A stretch of 64,000 bases of DNA from Chelydra serpentina. Lineage: Eukaryota; Chordata; Testudines; Chelydridae. Positions 34,501 to 47,100 of this stretch are shown one piece after another (positions within the stretch are counted from its first letter, which is position 1; each line of letters begins with the position of its first letter). Location: contig JBAIAC010000033.1 of NCBI GenBank assembly GCA_037349315.1, forward strand, positions 17,006,001 to 17,070,000. The letters are read 5' to 3'. The notes under the pieces are model-generated. The model ran no database searches, was not told the DNA's origin, and worked only from the letters and a program-made list of their open reading frames with translations. The translations under genes were made by a program, and so were the position numbers.

Positions 34501-35192
34501 ATACCTATTGTAAAATGTATGTATGGGTAATATTTAAGGAATAAAGCAACTATATTTAAAGTCTGTTTTATGGTCTTAGAGTAAAAGTTAATCACCAAGG
34601 CCCCATTCAAGCAGGAGGGAATTGTCCCCTCCCTGGGTAGCGTAGCCTGAGGTTCAATTGTCTAGTTTTGCTGTATCAATAGAAGACTATCAATGAAAGA
34701 TCAATCAAACCTACTTGGAGGTGAAAAAAAAAAAAAGGAGCATAACAATAGATAGGGGATCACCCTGGCTAGGAATAAAGACAAAAGACGGTTTCAGTAC
34801 TACAGAGGAGGGGGAAGCCCCTTTGCACCCCCCTTTCACTGAGGAGACACCTTGGGGAGCAGAGATGTTATCAGGGAAAAAAATTGACTTCTGGTTCCTG
34901 TGAAGCCAACCAGCTCCACAACAGACTGAACTTTGCGGGGAAAGCTTATTTCATTCGATAGGAAAGGTAACATCAGTAAATGCCCTAATTCACATTTCAT
35001 GATTTTGTTTTGTATTATAACCATTTTTTTTCCATAACCCTGTTTCTAGTTGAATCTTTGTTCTTTCCTAAATCACACTTCTCTTGTTTTATTACCATTG
35101 CTGTGTCTTATACAGAAGCAAGGGGTTAGGGTAAAATTAGTAAACTGGAGCACACTGCTCCACTGGGGGCAGAGGATCTGGGATTTCTCTGA
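31534..35192. other. Non-coding stretch with a MIR-like SINE
   Basis: At about 32278-32760 a degenerate MIR-type SINE can be followed: GCACGGTGGATTAGTG (A-box region), then AGTTCCTGTGTGGCC and TTGAGTTCCTCCTCTGTAAA, the usual MIR core-to-tail order. The rest, including 34330-35192, shows no ORF of note. An A-run lies at about 34724-34736. Confidence 0.45.
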
Positions 35193-35200
35193 GTGGCCAG

Positions 35201-35721
35201 CAGGGCCAGCTCTAGCTTTTTTGCCGCCCCAAGCAAAAAAAAAAAAAAAAAAAGGGTGGCTGGACTACAGAAGCAAAAATCAAAAACAAAAAAAACAACG
35301 GCGGCCGCAGAGAGCACGTGGAGGGGCGGCGCCCGCCCACTCCCTCCGCTGCGCCTTTAGAGGCGGCTCGGCTGGGCCGGGCTCAGAGTGGTGCGGGAGG
35401 CGGAGGCCGGTGCAGGCGGTGGGGAGTGGCGCGTCCTGGGGAGCCCGGTGGCACGGTGAGCAGCGGGGATCGGTAATTCCTGCCCCCCCCCCCCCGGCTG
35501 CGGTCCGTGCCCCTGCAGGGCTGGCCTGGGACTGGCAAAGCATGGGGAGCCGGCTGGGGGCTCCAGAGCTGTGGACCAGGCTGCCGAAGCAACAACAACA
35601 AAAAAAAGAATCACGGCAGGGCGGCTGGAACGTGTCACCCCAAGAATCCCCAGAATGCTGTCCCTTACAATGTGCCACCCCAAGCACATGCTTTCTTGTC
35701 TGGTTCCTGGAGCCGGCCCTG
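35201..35721. mobile_element. 521-bp non-autonomous hAT, CAGGGCCAGC family
   Basis: The ends CAGGGCCAGCTCTAG and CTGGAGCCGGCCCTG are flanked by a perfect 8-bp duplication GTGGCCAG (35193-35200 and 35722-35729). Subterminal GCCGCCCCAAGCAAAAA and GCCACCCCAAGCACATGC match the copy at 6283. An A-run (about 35237-35253) and a C-run (about 35485-35495) lie inside. The 214- to 260-codon frames through it are not genes. Confidence 0.97.
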
Positions 35722-35729
35722 GTGGCCAG

Positions 35730-36324
35730 TGTCAGGGGCTGGTTCTCACAGGAGAACAGTTCAAGGAGACTCTTGTTTACCTGCAAGGCAAAGACAGGCT
35801 GGCATAGCCCAAAGAAGAGTTCGAGTGGCTGACAGGCTGGTGGTGTTACAGAGCCACCATGGGCAAAGCTACCTCTCGCTACAGGAAGGGGGTTACAAGT
35901 GAGTAACAGCCCTGGGTACCCCAAGAACCATCAGTCACACAGCAGCTCTGGAGCCAATGGAAAGTGACCTCTCTCTTCCTCGTGAGTGCACTAAGAGAAA
36001 AGGGGGGCCAAGAGAAATGGGGCACTATTGGTACCATCTCTCCTTCCATCCAGGATGTTTTCGTCCCCTCCCCCCCACCTCATTATCTCAATTTTGGCCA
36101 TGTTAGTCATTTCATGTCCTGTGACAGGTTCAGCAAGAGCAGGAGGAGAAACTGGGGAGTGAGACGCCCCCTGTAGTAGGTACATGGGGGTTTTATTTTT
36201 TGTTACTAACAAAACAATACAATCATGGAGGTAACACAACATTTGCCACCATCACATTATTCACTCTGCTTGCGTGTTCAAATCTCTCCCTTCCCCCTTC
36301 CCCCCCCCATCTGATCTATTCAGA
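35730..36324. other. Non-coding stretch
   Basis: No recognised gene or repeat. Short G/C-rich phrases only. Confidence 0.4.
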
Positions 36325-36412
36325 CTGTAAGCTCTTCAGGAAGGGGGCCACTGCTATTCTGTTTGTACAGCACCTAACACAATGGGGCTCCATTCTCGGC
36401 TGGCTCTTAGAC
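36325..36412 (+). repeat. L2/MIR-like 3' tail, split by a hAT
   Basis: CAGACTGTAAGCTCTTCAGG, TGTACAGCACCTAACACAAT and GGGGCTC follow the L2/MIR tail order. It is interrupted after CTTAGAC by the hAT at 36413-37127 and resumes at 37129 with CTTAGACACTATCCTAATAA. Confidence 0.65.
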
Positions 36413-37127
36413 CAGAGGTGGGCAAACTACGGCCCGGGGGCCACAACCAGTCCTTCAGACATTTTAATTCGGCCCTTGAGCTCTCACCAGGAAGTGGGGT
36501 CTGGGGCTCTGTGCATCTCTTGGAAGCAGCAGCATGTCCCCCCTCTGGCTCCTACACTTAGTGGAAGCCAGGGGGCTCCGCACGCTGTCCCCGCCCCAAG
36601 TGCCACCCACCCAGCTCCCATTGTCCGGGGTTCCTGGCCAATGGGAGCTGCAGGGGTGGCACCTGCGGATGGGTCAGTGTGCGGAGCCACCTGGCCGTGC
36701 CTCCACGTAGGAGCCAGAGGGAGGACATACTGCTGCTTCTGCAAGCTGCTTGAGGTAAGTGCTGCCTGGAGCCTGCACCTGACCCCCCTCCTGCGCCCCA
36801 GCCCCCTGCCCTAGCCCTGATCCCCCTTCTGCCCTCTGAGACCCTCAGTCCCAGCCCAGAGCACCCTCCTGCACCCCCAACCCCTCATCCCCAGCCTCAC
36901 CCCAGAGCCCATGCCCCCAGCTGGAGCCCTCAACCCCCCACCCGCACCCCAACCCCCTTCCCCAGTCCAGAGCCCCCTCCCACATCCTGAACTCCTTATT
37001 TCTGGCCCCATCCCAGAGCCCTCCCTCCCTCCCGCCCCCAACCTCCAATTTTGTGAGCATTCATGGCCTGCCATACAATTTCCATACTCAGATGTGGCCC
37101 TCGGGCCAAAAAGTTTGTCCACCCCTG
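36413..37127. mobile_element. 715-bp non-autonomous hAT (GGTGGGCAAACTACGGCCC family)
   Basis: The left end CAGAGGTGGGCAAACTACGG pairs with the right end AGTTTGTCCACCCCTG. It is flanked by TCTTAGAC (36405-36412) and CCTTAGAC (37128-37135), an 8-bp duplication with one mismatch. The interior is a degenerate CCCAGCCC-rich tract. A truncated relative lies at 57508-58385. Confidence 0.93.
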
Positions 37128-37135
37128 CCTTAGAC

Positions 37136-40100
37136 ACTATCCTAATAAACATGGTTAATACCAAAACTCTATCAATGGGGGGTTTGGTTTGCAGGGTCAG
37201 GGACTAGGGACTTCAGCTTCACCACAATGGACTTCTCAATCCCAAGCTTCTGTTGGACTGGCGTGTAACAAACCAGGGTAGTTTCCACTGTGACTGGAGC
37301 TCTCATTCTGCCTGTGCAGTTGTGGTTAAAGGGTGAACTGCACTCAGAGACCCCTTTTAGTCCCTCTCAAGTGCACCAGGTCTCCGGTGCCAGGCCTGGC
37401 TTCCTGAACCTCACCCTGGGCAGAACCACTTGGCCCTATGTCTCTAGATGGCTCTCTGGGCTGCAGCACCTATTTACCAACAGCGTTAACTCAACAGGCC
37501 CAACTGGTTTTGGCACCTGTAAGCTCTTTTTCTCTGGGAGCCTGTGACAGCAGCTGATTAAAGTGACTCATAAAATGGCTTATTCAAAACAAAGCATAAT
37601 TTATTCATTCACCCCAACATTATATAGCATGCAGAGACAAGGGTTAAAACCATAAAACCCTACAGGCAAACCAAGAGAGATCTATAAGGATATTCCCCAT
37701 TACTTAATCCTTAACCTTTCCTTGCAAGCGTTGGTAAATTCCATTCAGCCCAGGAACCTTTCATCTTTGGACTTGGCAAAGCAAACTACCCTGATGCATT
37801 CTCAGCGTATGTCAGAGACATCTCCAGTGGCTGCTGACAGTCCACCTTCCAGACCCTTCCTTTCTAGGTCCAGGGTCCTTTAATAATTTAGCATCCCTTT
37901 TGTTCCTAGGCTCACTCCTGGCAAGAATGAGCCTACTAGGTGGGTTGTAGCCAGCCAGGGCCATTTCCCAAATTAATAGCTCCCCCACAGTTTCCTTAAG
38001 GAGTGTTATGTTATGTCTATCATTGCTTCATTTCCTGTTTGTTCATTCTGCCACCAGCCATCTTTGGGTAACCTCTGTGCAATCAGGCATAATAATATCA
38101 AAACAGGTAAACTGAGGTGCATTTATATTTATTAAAAAAACGCCAAATAACTTCCTCAGGCACAGTTCTTTTTAAAGCACAAAGCTTGTGTTTAACATTT
38201 ATTTTTGTATACACATTACTGAAACACACACATCAGCCAGCAGAGCCTGGTGTTGACTGCAGCCTGCAGTACCCAGTAGCTACACCTTTCTTCCAAGATG
38301 GAGGATGATGTCTGGTCTCTGCCATCACATCCACATTCTTATGCAACAGTGACATCTACTCCATGCACTAGTGGTCTAGCACAGCAGTGTCACATTTATT
38401 TTACCACAGAGATGCAGCCTTAAGTTCTGCAGCATCACTAGTGGCTCCAGACCAACTCAGTTCCACTAGCCATTGGAGCGATGCCCCAGCCAATCACGAT
38501 CATAGCACGCAGCCATCTATGCTGGCTACTCAATCTCATCTCAACAGATGGTACCAAAACTCTGTCCACCACCTTGCTGCAGTCATTTGCCATTATTTTT
38601 AAAAACTCCAGCAGGAACTTCTCTGACTAAGCTGGAAGCCACTGCAGAGCATTCACTCTGACTAGGATATAAAAGTTACGATGAGTTACCACTCCAGGAG
38701 ACTGCCAGGTGTTTCCCCAGGCACTTGTTGGAAAAGAGGTCAAACTCCCAAAATTCCCTGGGGCATCCTAGCAGCCACTCCTTCAGGGAGTGGTACTGGA
38801 ACTGTAGGATAGGTAGCACCCAGAAGATATTATAACTGCAATGGTGTACATCAGCCCAGTAAGGAAGAGAGACAGAATTGCAATAGTCTTTAACCCCTAA
38901 TGTCAAGAGTATGGGCACCCTGTGCTGTTAGTGCTATTCCAACAGTTCAGTTCTCTAGAGAATGCAATGCTTAAGAGGTTACACATTAAAACTCATTATG
39001 ATGTTTTCCTTCAAACCTCTGGAAAAGTGACTACTTACATGGTGGTAATCCCAGAGAGTTCCTGCTGCAGCTGATTGTAACAAGAGACATTCCTTACTGA
39101 CCATATCATGATGGCTGATCACTAAATATTAAACTCACCTGCAGTACAGCTGATACAGTGCACAGCAGATAAGGTGGCAAACAACATACATACTGAATAG
39201 AAAGGCATTTCCTTTTCTCTAATTTTTAAATATTTTCTTCAGTGTAAAGTCTCCTGCTTTTCTTGTAATAAGGAAGAATGTAATTAGGAGGTCTCTGTTG
39301 GCCTTCTTGGCACAAGATAATTCATCATTTTGAACACTTTTATTGAACTTCCTTGTAAATCAAATAATCTCATTTGTAGCACTTCGCTGTCTAGTCATTT
39401 TTGCTCTCTTCCTTTTCTAAAGTCTTTAAAAACAAAAGAAACTTGGAGTGTTTAATATGGAATGCAACATTGGAGGCAAAGAAACACTAGAGAGGAGTCT
39501 GGGCTACAGAGTTCTGTTCTGGACCTCAAATGCTCCAGCGTTTGGGCTTATGTCAGAGGTTTTGATTCAGTCCTATGTCTAGGACATGTTCTAAAAATGG
39601 ATATGATAATATTGCCTGCATATGTTCTTCATTCTCTATTTAATACATCCTAACATTTCCTTTTGACTTGTCACTTTGCATTGAGAAGTCATCTTAATTG
39701 ACTGTCCACAGGGATCCTTATAACTTCTCCCTTCCCTAACCTTAAGATTTTACAGCCAGTTCAGAACTCGTCATTGTGCATAAGTAGTTTATATTCTGCT
39801 TTCCAGTGTTCATTATAGTATCTTCAATTTTTCTACAGTGAACATGGTCTACCATTCTGTTACCCAGTTACCTAACTTTGTTGGGTCCTTCTGGAGTGCC
39901 TCACAAGCATAACCAATGAACACAAAGGGAAAAAACAAAACCATACAGATATCTACACAGACTGCATTGTATTCCAGAATCAGGCAGCTTAAAATGCATA
40001 AGATGCTTTATAGAAAATAAATGGGAAGCCAGTTTTTGTAGAAGTAGATTAAAATAGCTGGCAGCTTTTGAAGACATTATGTCTTACTGTTTCCAGTGAC

Positions 40101-41492
40101 TAGCAAAATATAGTTACAAAGCGCTGTAACGATCAGTTTTTCATACTGTGTCTGCTGAGGTGACATTGGTGTGGATGTATGGGTACAGTACACTACACTC
40201 CTTAGATCATCTTGTCAAGTTAAAATGGAAGCTGTCTAAAGTCTATTCATAGATCAAAGTTTTATAGGATGTTAGTCAATAAATACTAAGTTGTCATACT
40301 GAGATAGGGGAGGGAATTTAATAAAGCCATTGGTTATGAATCAAAACAAGTGTGTTTTATTCACTATCTTCCTTCTATATGGAAAATAGAGTTTCGTTAT
40401 CCCTCTGCCAAGTCTTTCCCAGATTATCCAGTTAGTTAGTTATGGCCTTGCTCTCATGATGCTGAGTAGAATACTGCATGCTGCCAATCAGTTTCTATTG
40501 TCTCCCTTCTCCATTCATTCAGTTTTATGTTTGCTACAAGCCGTTCTATTTGGTACCACATTTCCTGGTTTATTATCCTTGCTTCTGCCACAAACAAACA
40601 GTGGCCATAATGGGCCTGAAGTCCTGCCTTGCTGATGCAGGACAAGCTCCCATTGACTACAAAGATGAATGGGAGTTGTCTCTTGGTTACTTCTCTTGGG
40701 ACAAAGGCATACTTAATGAAGCCACAAGTTACATATAGACCAGATACTCTCTCAGAGCCTTACAGGTCTACCTGTTCAGAGACATCTGGGTGAATTCCAC
40801 AGAGTGCCTGTTAAAAAAAACATAACCACTAAACATTGTGTTCTTACAGGACAGGTGCAATAGCAAGTAACCAGGACAACACCTTATTGGGCCCCTACTT
40901 GTTAAGTGGGTCTCCAGGGCATATTGGGAATGTAGAGTTAGTGCTTCAAGCCCCAAATGGTGATGCTCACCTGGCTGGTCAGTATTAGTCAAGTGTCAGC
41001 AGTGTTTACAACTATATGGAAGAAGACTAGGTCCCTGCACCCATGAACTTAAAAACAATCTGATCTAGACATTCCAGCTAAGACATCAGCAAGTCCTGGC
41101 TCCTGCACACAACCAAAGAATATTGGAGGAGGATGCGCCACGTCACATGTATGGAGCTATTGCCTTCCAGACCCTGCATTCATGTATCTGAGGTATGTAT
41201 GTTAAAAACGAGAAGAACCCACCTGCAGTATCACACATTCAGATTTTAATATAGACGTCCCCAAGTTCAGGGGTGTTAAGAGTCAGTGTTTGGTTCAGCC
41301 TCTTATAAATACACAAGCCAAGAGGAAACAAAAATTTAGACCCAGATCCAGATCCTGAAGCCACCTTTGCCCCTGACCCAAAGAGGAAGAGAAAAGTTCT
41401 CCAGTTTGTGTTTGATTTAGTTTTTCTTTATTGATGGAGTTCAGCCTAGACATTCCAAAGAGCCCAGGAGTGGTTGCCTGGGTGTATAGGCA
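37136..41492. other. Non-coding stretch
   Basis: Over 4 kb with no frame above about 86 codons and no domain. The block 37230-38120 has the repetitive prose of an old LTR or LINE internal region, but I could not identify it. Confidence 0.45.
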
Positions 41493-41500
41493 GGTTACAC

Positions 41501-41622
41501 TAGGGTGACCATGTCCCAATTTTATAGGGACAGTCCCGATTTTTGGGTCTTTTTCTTATATAGGCTCTTATTACCCCCCACCCCCTGTCCCAATTTTTCA
41601 CACTTGCTGTCTGGTCACCTTA
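41501..41622 (+). mobile_element. 122-bp hAT MITE (GGGTGACCAGA family)
   Basis: TAGGGTGACCATGTCCC to CTGGTCACCTTA, flanked by a perfect 8-bp duplication GGTTACAC (41493-41500 and 41623-41630). Confidence 0.97.
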
Positions 41623-41630
41623 GGTTACAC

Positions 41631-43732
41631 TAGCTTTAATCCCAGAATTTGATAGTGGTGCAACACACAAAAATGCCACATTAGGACTGGGCCTGTACAT
41701 GCAGCATACATTACCATGAAGGACTAAAATGTTTATACATTAAGAACTTACAAGCCTCCAGCATCAGGCCTGCATCATAGCCCATATTGCCCTTTCTACA
41801 TATGCCTCACAGAGAGAAGCCCAAAGACACAGATGAGAATTCAACCACCTCCAAAGTTAAGGTGTATTTAGATTCAGGGTTTTGTTCTAACATACTGGAG
41901 AGGGGGCTCAAATGCAAAGTTCAGGTCATGACTCCTCAAAGGTCAGGGGATGTTTTGATCTAGGGTTTCAGCTTGGGTTCATTCCCCTTTTTTAAGATAA
42001 GAAATAGTTCACATAGTGGGACCACTTCTTCTTCACCCACCAACCCCTTTCCTCATCCCCAGATAGGCTCCCCGTCACAATTACCAATAGACTCCCAGAG
42101 CTCTCCTTCCTTTGCCCCTAAAATCCCTTCCTCCCTTTCCATGACTCCCCACCCAACCAGCTCTCCTCCTGGCCTCCAACAGGTGATCCAGACCCCCTCA
42201 CCTTTGAGCACCCCCTGCAAGGCAAGCATTAGTACCCTGGCTTTTCCAGTTACTCCTCCCTGTCCGCATCCCCTCTACTTTTGCTGATCTTTGCAGGGCC
42301 CAGTAGATCAGGTAGAATATTTCTTATCCTCCTAAACCAGCGTCACCCTGGTCCACCCTGAGGAAGCTTTTCCAGTCAGCCACACCCCACCCTGCACTGC
42401 AGGTTTTCACTTTCACATCAATTAGGTTAATTGAGAGCAAGCATCCTACATTCCTTTACTGTGAGTGCACAACCTTTGGTAAAACAAACAAACCCAAATT
42501 TCTAATAGAAACCCTGCCTAGCTAAAATAGCCTTGTTGAAGGAATACTTTAAAGAGGAAACTATATGTAGAGCAGGGAAATTTGCTGCCTAAGAAGCAGC
42601 CCACTCACATTTCTATTAATACTGTTGTCTAAATCCTGGATATCAAAAGGAGAATGTGCTAAAGCTGAATGAAATTGCAGTTTCAGCTTCCAGAGGCTTG
42701 TGTGAACTTTTCCCGCTGTTTTGTTTCTCATGGTTTGTGCCCTCTGAGCTTTGCTTTGAATTCAAGTTAACGCCAAAGCTCAAAGCAAACCTCTGCTGAA
42801 CCACTTGAGGTTTTCTGTGGTCTCCAGCCAAAACAAACGTGTCAATCCAGGTTTGCAGAGGTGGCACGAATTTTGGCCTGGTAAAGGAACCAGGAAGGAA
42901 CTGGTTACAAAAATAGCTTCTCCCAGTTCTAGAATTCACCAGGTTGTGATGCTCCTGGAATGGCTGAGGCATGGACGTGCAGGCAAACTGGGCACAGTCA
43001 GACACTTTGGGCCTGATTTTCAAAGGAGCTGCACACTCATAGCGCTTATTGATTTTGGTGTGACATGTGATGCTCGACATCAGCCCCTAATGGTTCAGTT
43101 CTGTTCCCAGCTGACAAAGAGCCTGCTAGCATTAATGGGAGTTAGCTGAATAAATCCTTGTACATCAAGATGAGACTATGCCTCATAATTACTGCATCTT
43201 AAGGTCATGAGAGGGAGTGTTTCTATGCTTACCACACAACAGGAACGGGGGAGGGCTTGTATCCTGAGTGCCTGAATCTTGTTTTTGCTTGGTTGGTTTT
43301 TGCAGTGCTTGCCTGGCGCTCTGCGCCTTCCCTAGCCTCGTTGCTTTCTGTGTTAAATTGCCACTTTGTCGCCTTTTCCCTGAGCTGTAGTCTAGTTTTT
43401 CCCTTCAGAAATATTGTAATTTGAGTGAGGAATCTATCTCACTGATTCTCTTTGTTCATTCTTCCGATACCAGTATTTCTATAAGAAAGAATGAATATAT
43501 CAACTTTTCCTGGTCAAAAAATATATTACATTTTTCAGGACATATACATTTTTTGTTTCCAGCTCCCATTATCTCTCTGCTTCAATTGCTTTCCAGGCAA
43601 AAAGCAAAAACTGCACCGAACTCCCAAACAATCAAACCAGTGGGGTAAAATGTTCAAAATCACCTAAGTGACTTAGGAGCTAAATTCTATTTTCAGAAGT
43701 GACATTGAAAGTCAATGGGACTTAGGTTCCCA
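41631..43732. other. Non-coding stretch
   Basis: A pyrimidine-rich block lies at 42020-42290. A 145-codon minus-strand frame (43080-42643) lacks any domain. At 43680-43730, TTCAGAAGTGACATTGAAAG followed by TCAATGGGACTTAGGTTCC has a partner at 44611-44640, suggesting one old repeat split by later insertions. Confidence 0.4.
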
Positions 43733-44010
43733 AGGCCTAGTCTATACTGGAATACTCCTGCCGGGATTGCTGTATATATACAGCTGTGCTGGCAAATCCT
43801 CCTAGTGTAGACACAACTTATCCCAGCAAAAGGGGCTTTTCTTGACATAGCTACAAGTTTGGCAAGTGAAATAAGCTACATCCACACAAGCACTTTTATG
43901 CCAGTATAAAAGACTAGGGCTTTTACTGGAATACAAATATCATAAAAAATTACCCCCCAACCAACATTGCTATATTGGCAAATGTTTCTAGAGAAGACCC
44001 TGCCACACGT
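43733..44010. repeat. MITE-like repeat with GTCTATACT ends
   Basis: It begins GGCCTAGTCTATACTGG. Internal TAGTGTAGACACAACTT and the far end TTTCTAGAGAAGACCCTGCC are of the same type as the GGCCTGGTCTACACT elements at 12951 and 3111. Internal inverted words are present but degraded. Confidence 0.45.
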
Positions 44011-44310
44011 TAAATCTACACTATGAGCTAGGGGCAGGATTCCCCTGCTCCTGTCCACATGCTTGCGCTAGAGCTATAAATAGCAGCGTAGCTATGGTAG
44101 AGCAGGAAGTGGAGGCTCACCTGAGCCGTGCCGAATAAATACCCACCGGTTTCAGGCGGGGTTGTTCTTGGCATTGCTCAGCCATGCCTCGGCTACTGCT
44201 ACCAGCGCTACTGCAGCTACACTGTTATTTATATGTGCATTAGCCCAATGAGAGCTAGCGTGAGTCTGGGTGCATAAGCACGGGAATCACACCCCTAGCT
44301 CATCTTAGCC
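44011..44310. other. Non-coding spacer
   Basis: It contains GCTAGCGTGAGTCTGGGTGC and similar degenerate palindromic words, probably another decayed member of the same repeat group. Confidence 0.35.
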
Positions 44311-44592
44311 CAGGTCTACACTAACCCCCCCTGTCGAACTAAGATACGCAACTTCAGCTACGTTAATAACGTAGCTGAAGTCGAAGTACCTTAGTTCGAA
44401 CTTACCTGTGGTCCACACGCGGCGCGCAGGCTCCCCCGTCGACTCCGCCTACTCCACTCGTCGAGCTGGATTACCAGCGTCGACGAGGGAGCACTTCCTG
44501 GTTCGATTTATTGTGTCTTGACAAGACGCGATAAATCGAACCCAGAACATCGATCCCGCGCCTCCGACGCGACGGGTAAGTATAGACATACC
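44311..44592. mobile_element. Multi-hairpin palindromic element
   Basis: The terminal words are CAGGTCTACACTA (left) and AGTATAGACATACC (right). Inside are three successive hairpins. H1 is 44333-44365 against 44366-44401, built on AACTTCAGCTACGTTA and its complement and flanked by GTCGAACTAAG and CTTAGTTCGAAC. H2 is 44431-44456 against 44467-44491, on CCCGTCGAC and GTCGACGAGGG. H3 is 44499-44520 against 44521-44544, on GGTTCGATTTATT and ATAAATCGAACC. CpG and TCGA words are unusually frequent for this neighbourhood. Superfamily unknown; no ORF. Confidence 0.75.
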
Positions 44593-46975
44593 CTTATAGA
44601 CATAGCCAAAGTCACTTCTGAAAATGGGACTTAGGTTCCTTAGTCACTTAAGCTTTTGAAAGTTTTATTCAATATCCTCTTCAGATCTAGAAGCAAGAGC
44701 CAGCTGCTGCAGGGAAGTCAGCAAACAGAACAGGTTTTTTTCTTTAACAGTATGGAAAAACAATAAAGTTTTGCCGACAGCTTTTCAAAATAAACACATG
44801 GGGTCACACTCATCTGGAAAGGGTCGGAACAAGCACTGATTCACATAGCCAGGAAGTTACTGCTTATGGGGAGCAGGAAGTACCAGTAATGAGTATTGCA
44901 ATTCCCATGGAGCTCACAAGTTTAGCCGATGGACTGTTCAAAGCCCAGATCTGAATGGAACATGTTTGTAGCAGGTGGTATTATTTTAACCTTACAGTTT
45001 CCAGATAATTCCAACAATGTACCCTGTTAAGCCCACAACTTTAAAACCACACCTTGTGGTTCTTTTTTTGAAAATCTTTTTTATTACCAAGACCTACACT
45101 TGACATATGTTCAATGGTGTATTTAAAAACCATAGGTATAATAATGTTACCCCTCTTGACCTGAGCAGTTAGCCAATATTCAGGGTCTTGTGGTTGTTTT
45201 CATTAGGAGAAATTGATGATGGAGTCAGATATTTCTTTGCTGCAATCTTGTTTATTTAGAATGTACACAAAGTCCTGTTTCCCTGAACATAGCGGAAACA
45301 AACAACTGCAGATGGTTTCTATGCTCACAATTCCAAGCCTCTTTTCAGACAGCACTCTACCCAAAAGCTCTCTCTCCTAGTTTTTTCCCAGGGTCACACT
45401 AGAATTGCTTTTTCTCTGGAGCTTCCCTAATCCCTTTTCTGTGTGCTTCTGCAGTGCCTCTGCTGCTTCTCTCTCTCTCTCTTTCTCTTTCACAAACACA
45501 GATCCATCAACCACTACCCAGCCCCTGGTGTTTGCATCCAGCCCCCAATGAAACACCTCTACCCCATAGTTCAGCTCCTGAATGGCCTTACATGTTACTG
45601 GAGGCTTCTATGTTTTCAGCTATCAATTCCACAAAAGAGCTTACTGGCTTCTTACATTGGTCCTGAATGAAGGACTAATGCCCACCAGTTCCAGTGAGGT
45701 TTCACCCAACTCCCAGTGTAATAAAAATAATGTAGGATCACAGACCTTTAGATGTTTTTTTCAATGTCTGAGAAATTATCTAAGAAACAGCAAAAGCTGC
45801 CTCATCTCGATTTATATTAGTCTAAATGTCATTACTGGTCACATAGAAGAGTTGTAGGTCTGTCTTTGTGGGTTTAACATCTTACATCCCCATTGTTAAA
45901 ATGTCTTTCATTGCATTCCCTACATTAAGATAGATAAGCAGAAAACTAAGCATATGATGCCTCCAAAATAGAACCACGCAGGAAAAAGTATTCCCGGTGG
46001 GCTGGATTCCTCCCTCTTCCCCAGGAAGTGATCTTTAAATGTATCAGATACTCTAGGAGGAGTCAACGTAGTGGCAGTAGCACAGCACTAGGGTGACAGG
46101 TGTCCCTAAAGAGGTGGGCCTGCCATGTTCTGGATCTTTTTAAGTCAGTCTGTTCATTCCCAACTACAGGAAGTTGCAACAATCCAGCCTGGAGGCCATG
46201 AAGTTGATTACAAACTTCTTTTGGCCAAGACATTGTCTTGGCTGGGGTGCAGCGTCCTGGCCAGCTGAAATGGAAAGGTTTGGGGTTAGTTTTTTGGGGT
46301 TTTTTTTTGGCAGCTATCACTATTAGACTGGTTACTTGGAAGCAGTGAAGAATCCAGAACTCCAAGGTTACAGACATGACCATCTGAGGTTAGGCTCACT
46401 GCCCAGTGGGAAATACAGGGGCAGATTCTCAGCTGGTGGATGTTGTCATAGATGTATTGAAACCAATAAAGCTCTGACAATTTACACTAGGTGAGAATGT
46501 GCCACCAGACTGTCAAAATGTTTCCCTCTTCCCACCAGCTTCACCTCTGCCAGCCAGCTACTTTTCTTCCTCTTTCTGACCTGGACCTGGCAGTGAGCTA
46601 GTAGCCCCATCCGGAGGCAGATATTAGACTCAACTTCATGCTAGTGGTATCACAGAAAAGAATGGACTGTAGTGAGGAGGGGAGAGCGAACCCAGGAACA
46701 AAGGAAGGGTCAGCACTAGTGTCAGATACAGTGGAAACATTTTTTCCTGCCCCATCTCAGCTGATACAGAATCCTACAATGACATTTTCATTTTCAAGAC
46801 AGCAAATGACAGAAGGGCCGGAAATAAACAGGAAGGGTGAAATCCTGGCCCCATTAAGGACAATGGGAGTTTTGCCACTGATTTCAGTGGAGTCAGGATT
46901 TCACCCCCAAAACTGTATTACAACTGAATTACTGAGACTGCGTGGCTCTGTCCATATTTCTATTGGTATAATTGT
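44593..46975. other. Non-coding stretch
   Basis: At 46838-46910, GGGTGAAATCCTGGCCCC and GGAGTCAGGATTTCACCC make a diverged palindromic repeat of a type common in reptiles. A pyrimidine run (CT)n lies at 45469-45489. No coding exon seen. Confidence 0.4.
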
Positions 46976-47100
46976 TAGGCCAGCTCTGCACTAAAAAGCT
47001 ATGTCGCTCTGGGGTGTGAAAAATCCACACCCCTGAGTGACATAGTTAAATTGTTAGACAGCGGTAGGCTGATGGAAGAATTCTTCCATTGACCTCGTGC
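46976..47100. repeat. Palindromic MITE relative
   Basis: The core GGGGTGTGAAAAATCCACACCCCTGAG, given here as GGGGTGTG-AAAAATC-CACACCCC, matches the centre of 12951-13060. GGAAGAATTCTTCCATTGACC matches 3111-3335 in opposite orientation. It shows that the two other repeats belong to one family. Confidence 0.6.

Noticed and set aside
34330..35192. Possible endogenous retrovirus LTR around 34.3-35.2 kb and 37.2-38.1 kb
   Set aside because: The text looks repeat-derived, but no paired LTRs, primer-binding site, polypurine tract or gag/pol/env frame could be found.
35050..35924. Frames of 260 (plus) and 214 (minus) codons
   Set aside because: Both run across the boundaries and homopolymer tracts of the hAT at 35201-35721.
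36200..36814. 204-codon plus-strand frame
   Set aside because: It spans the junction of an L2/MIR-like tail and a hAT insertion and has no domain.
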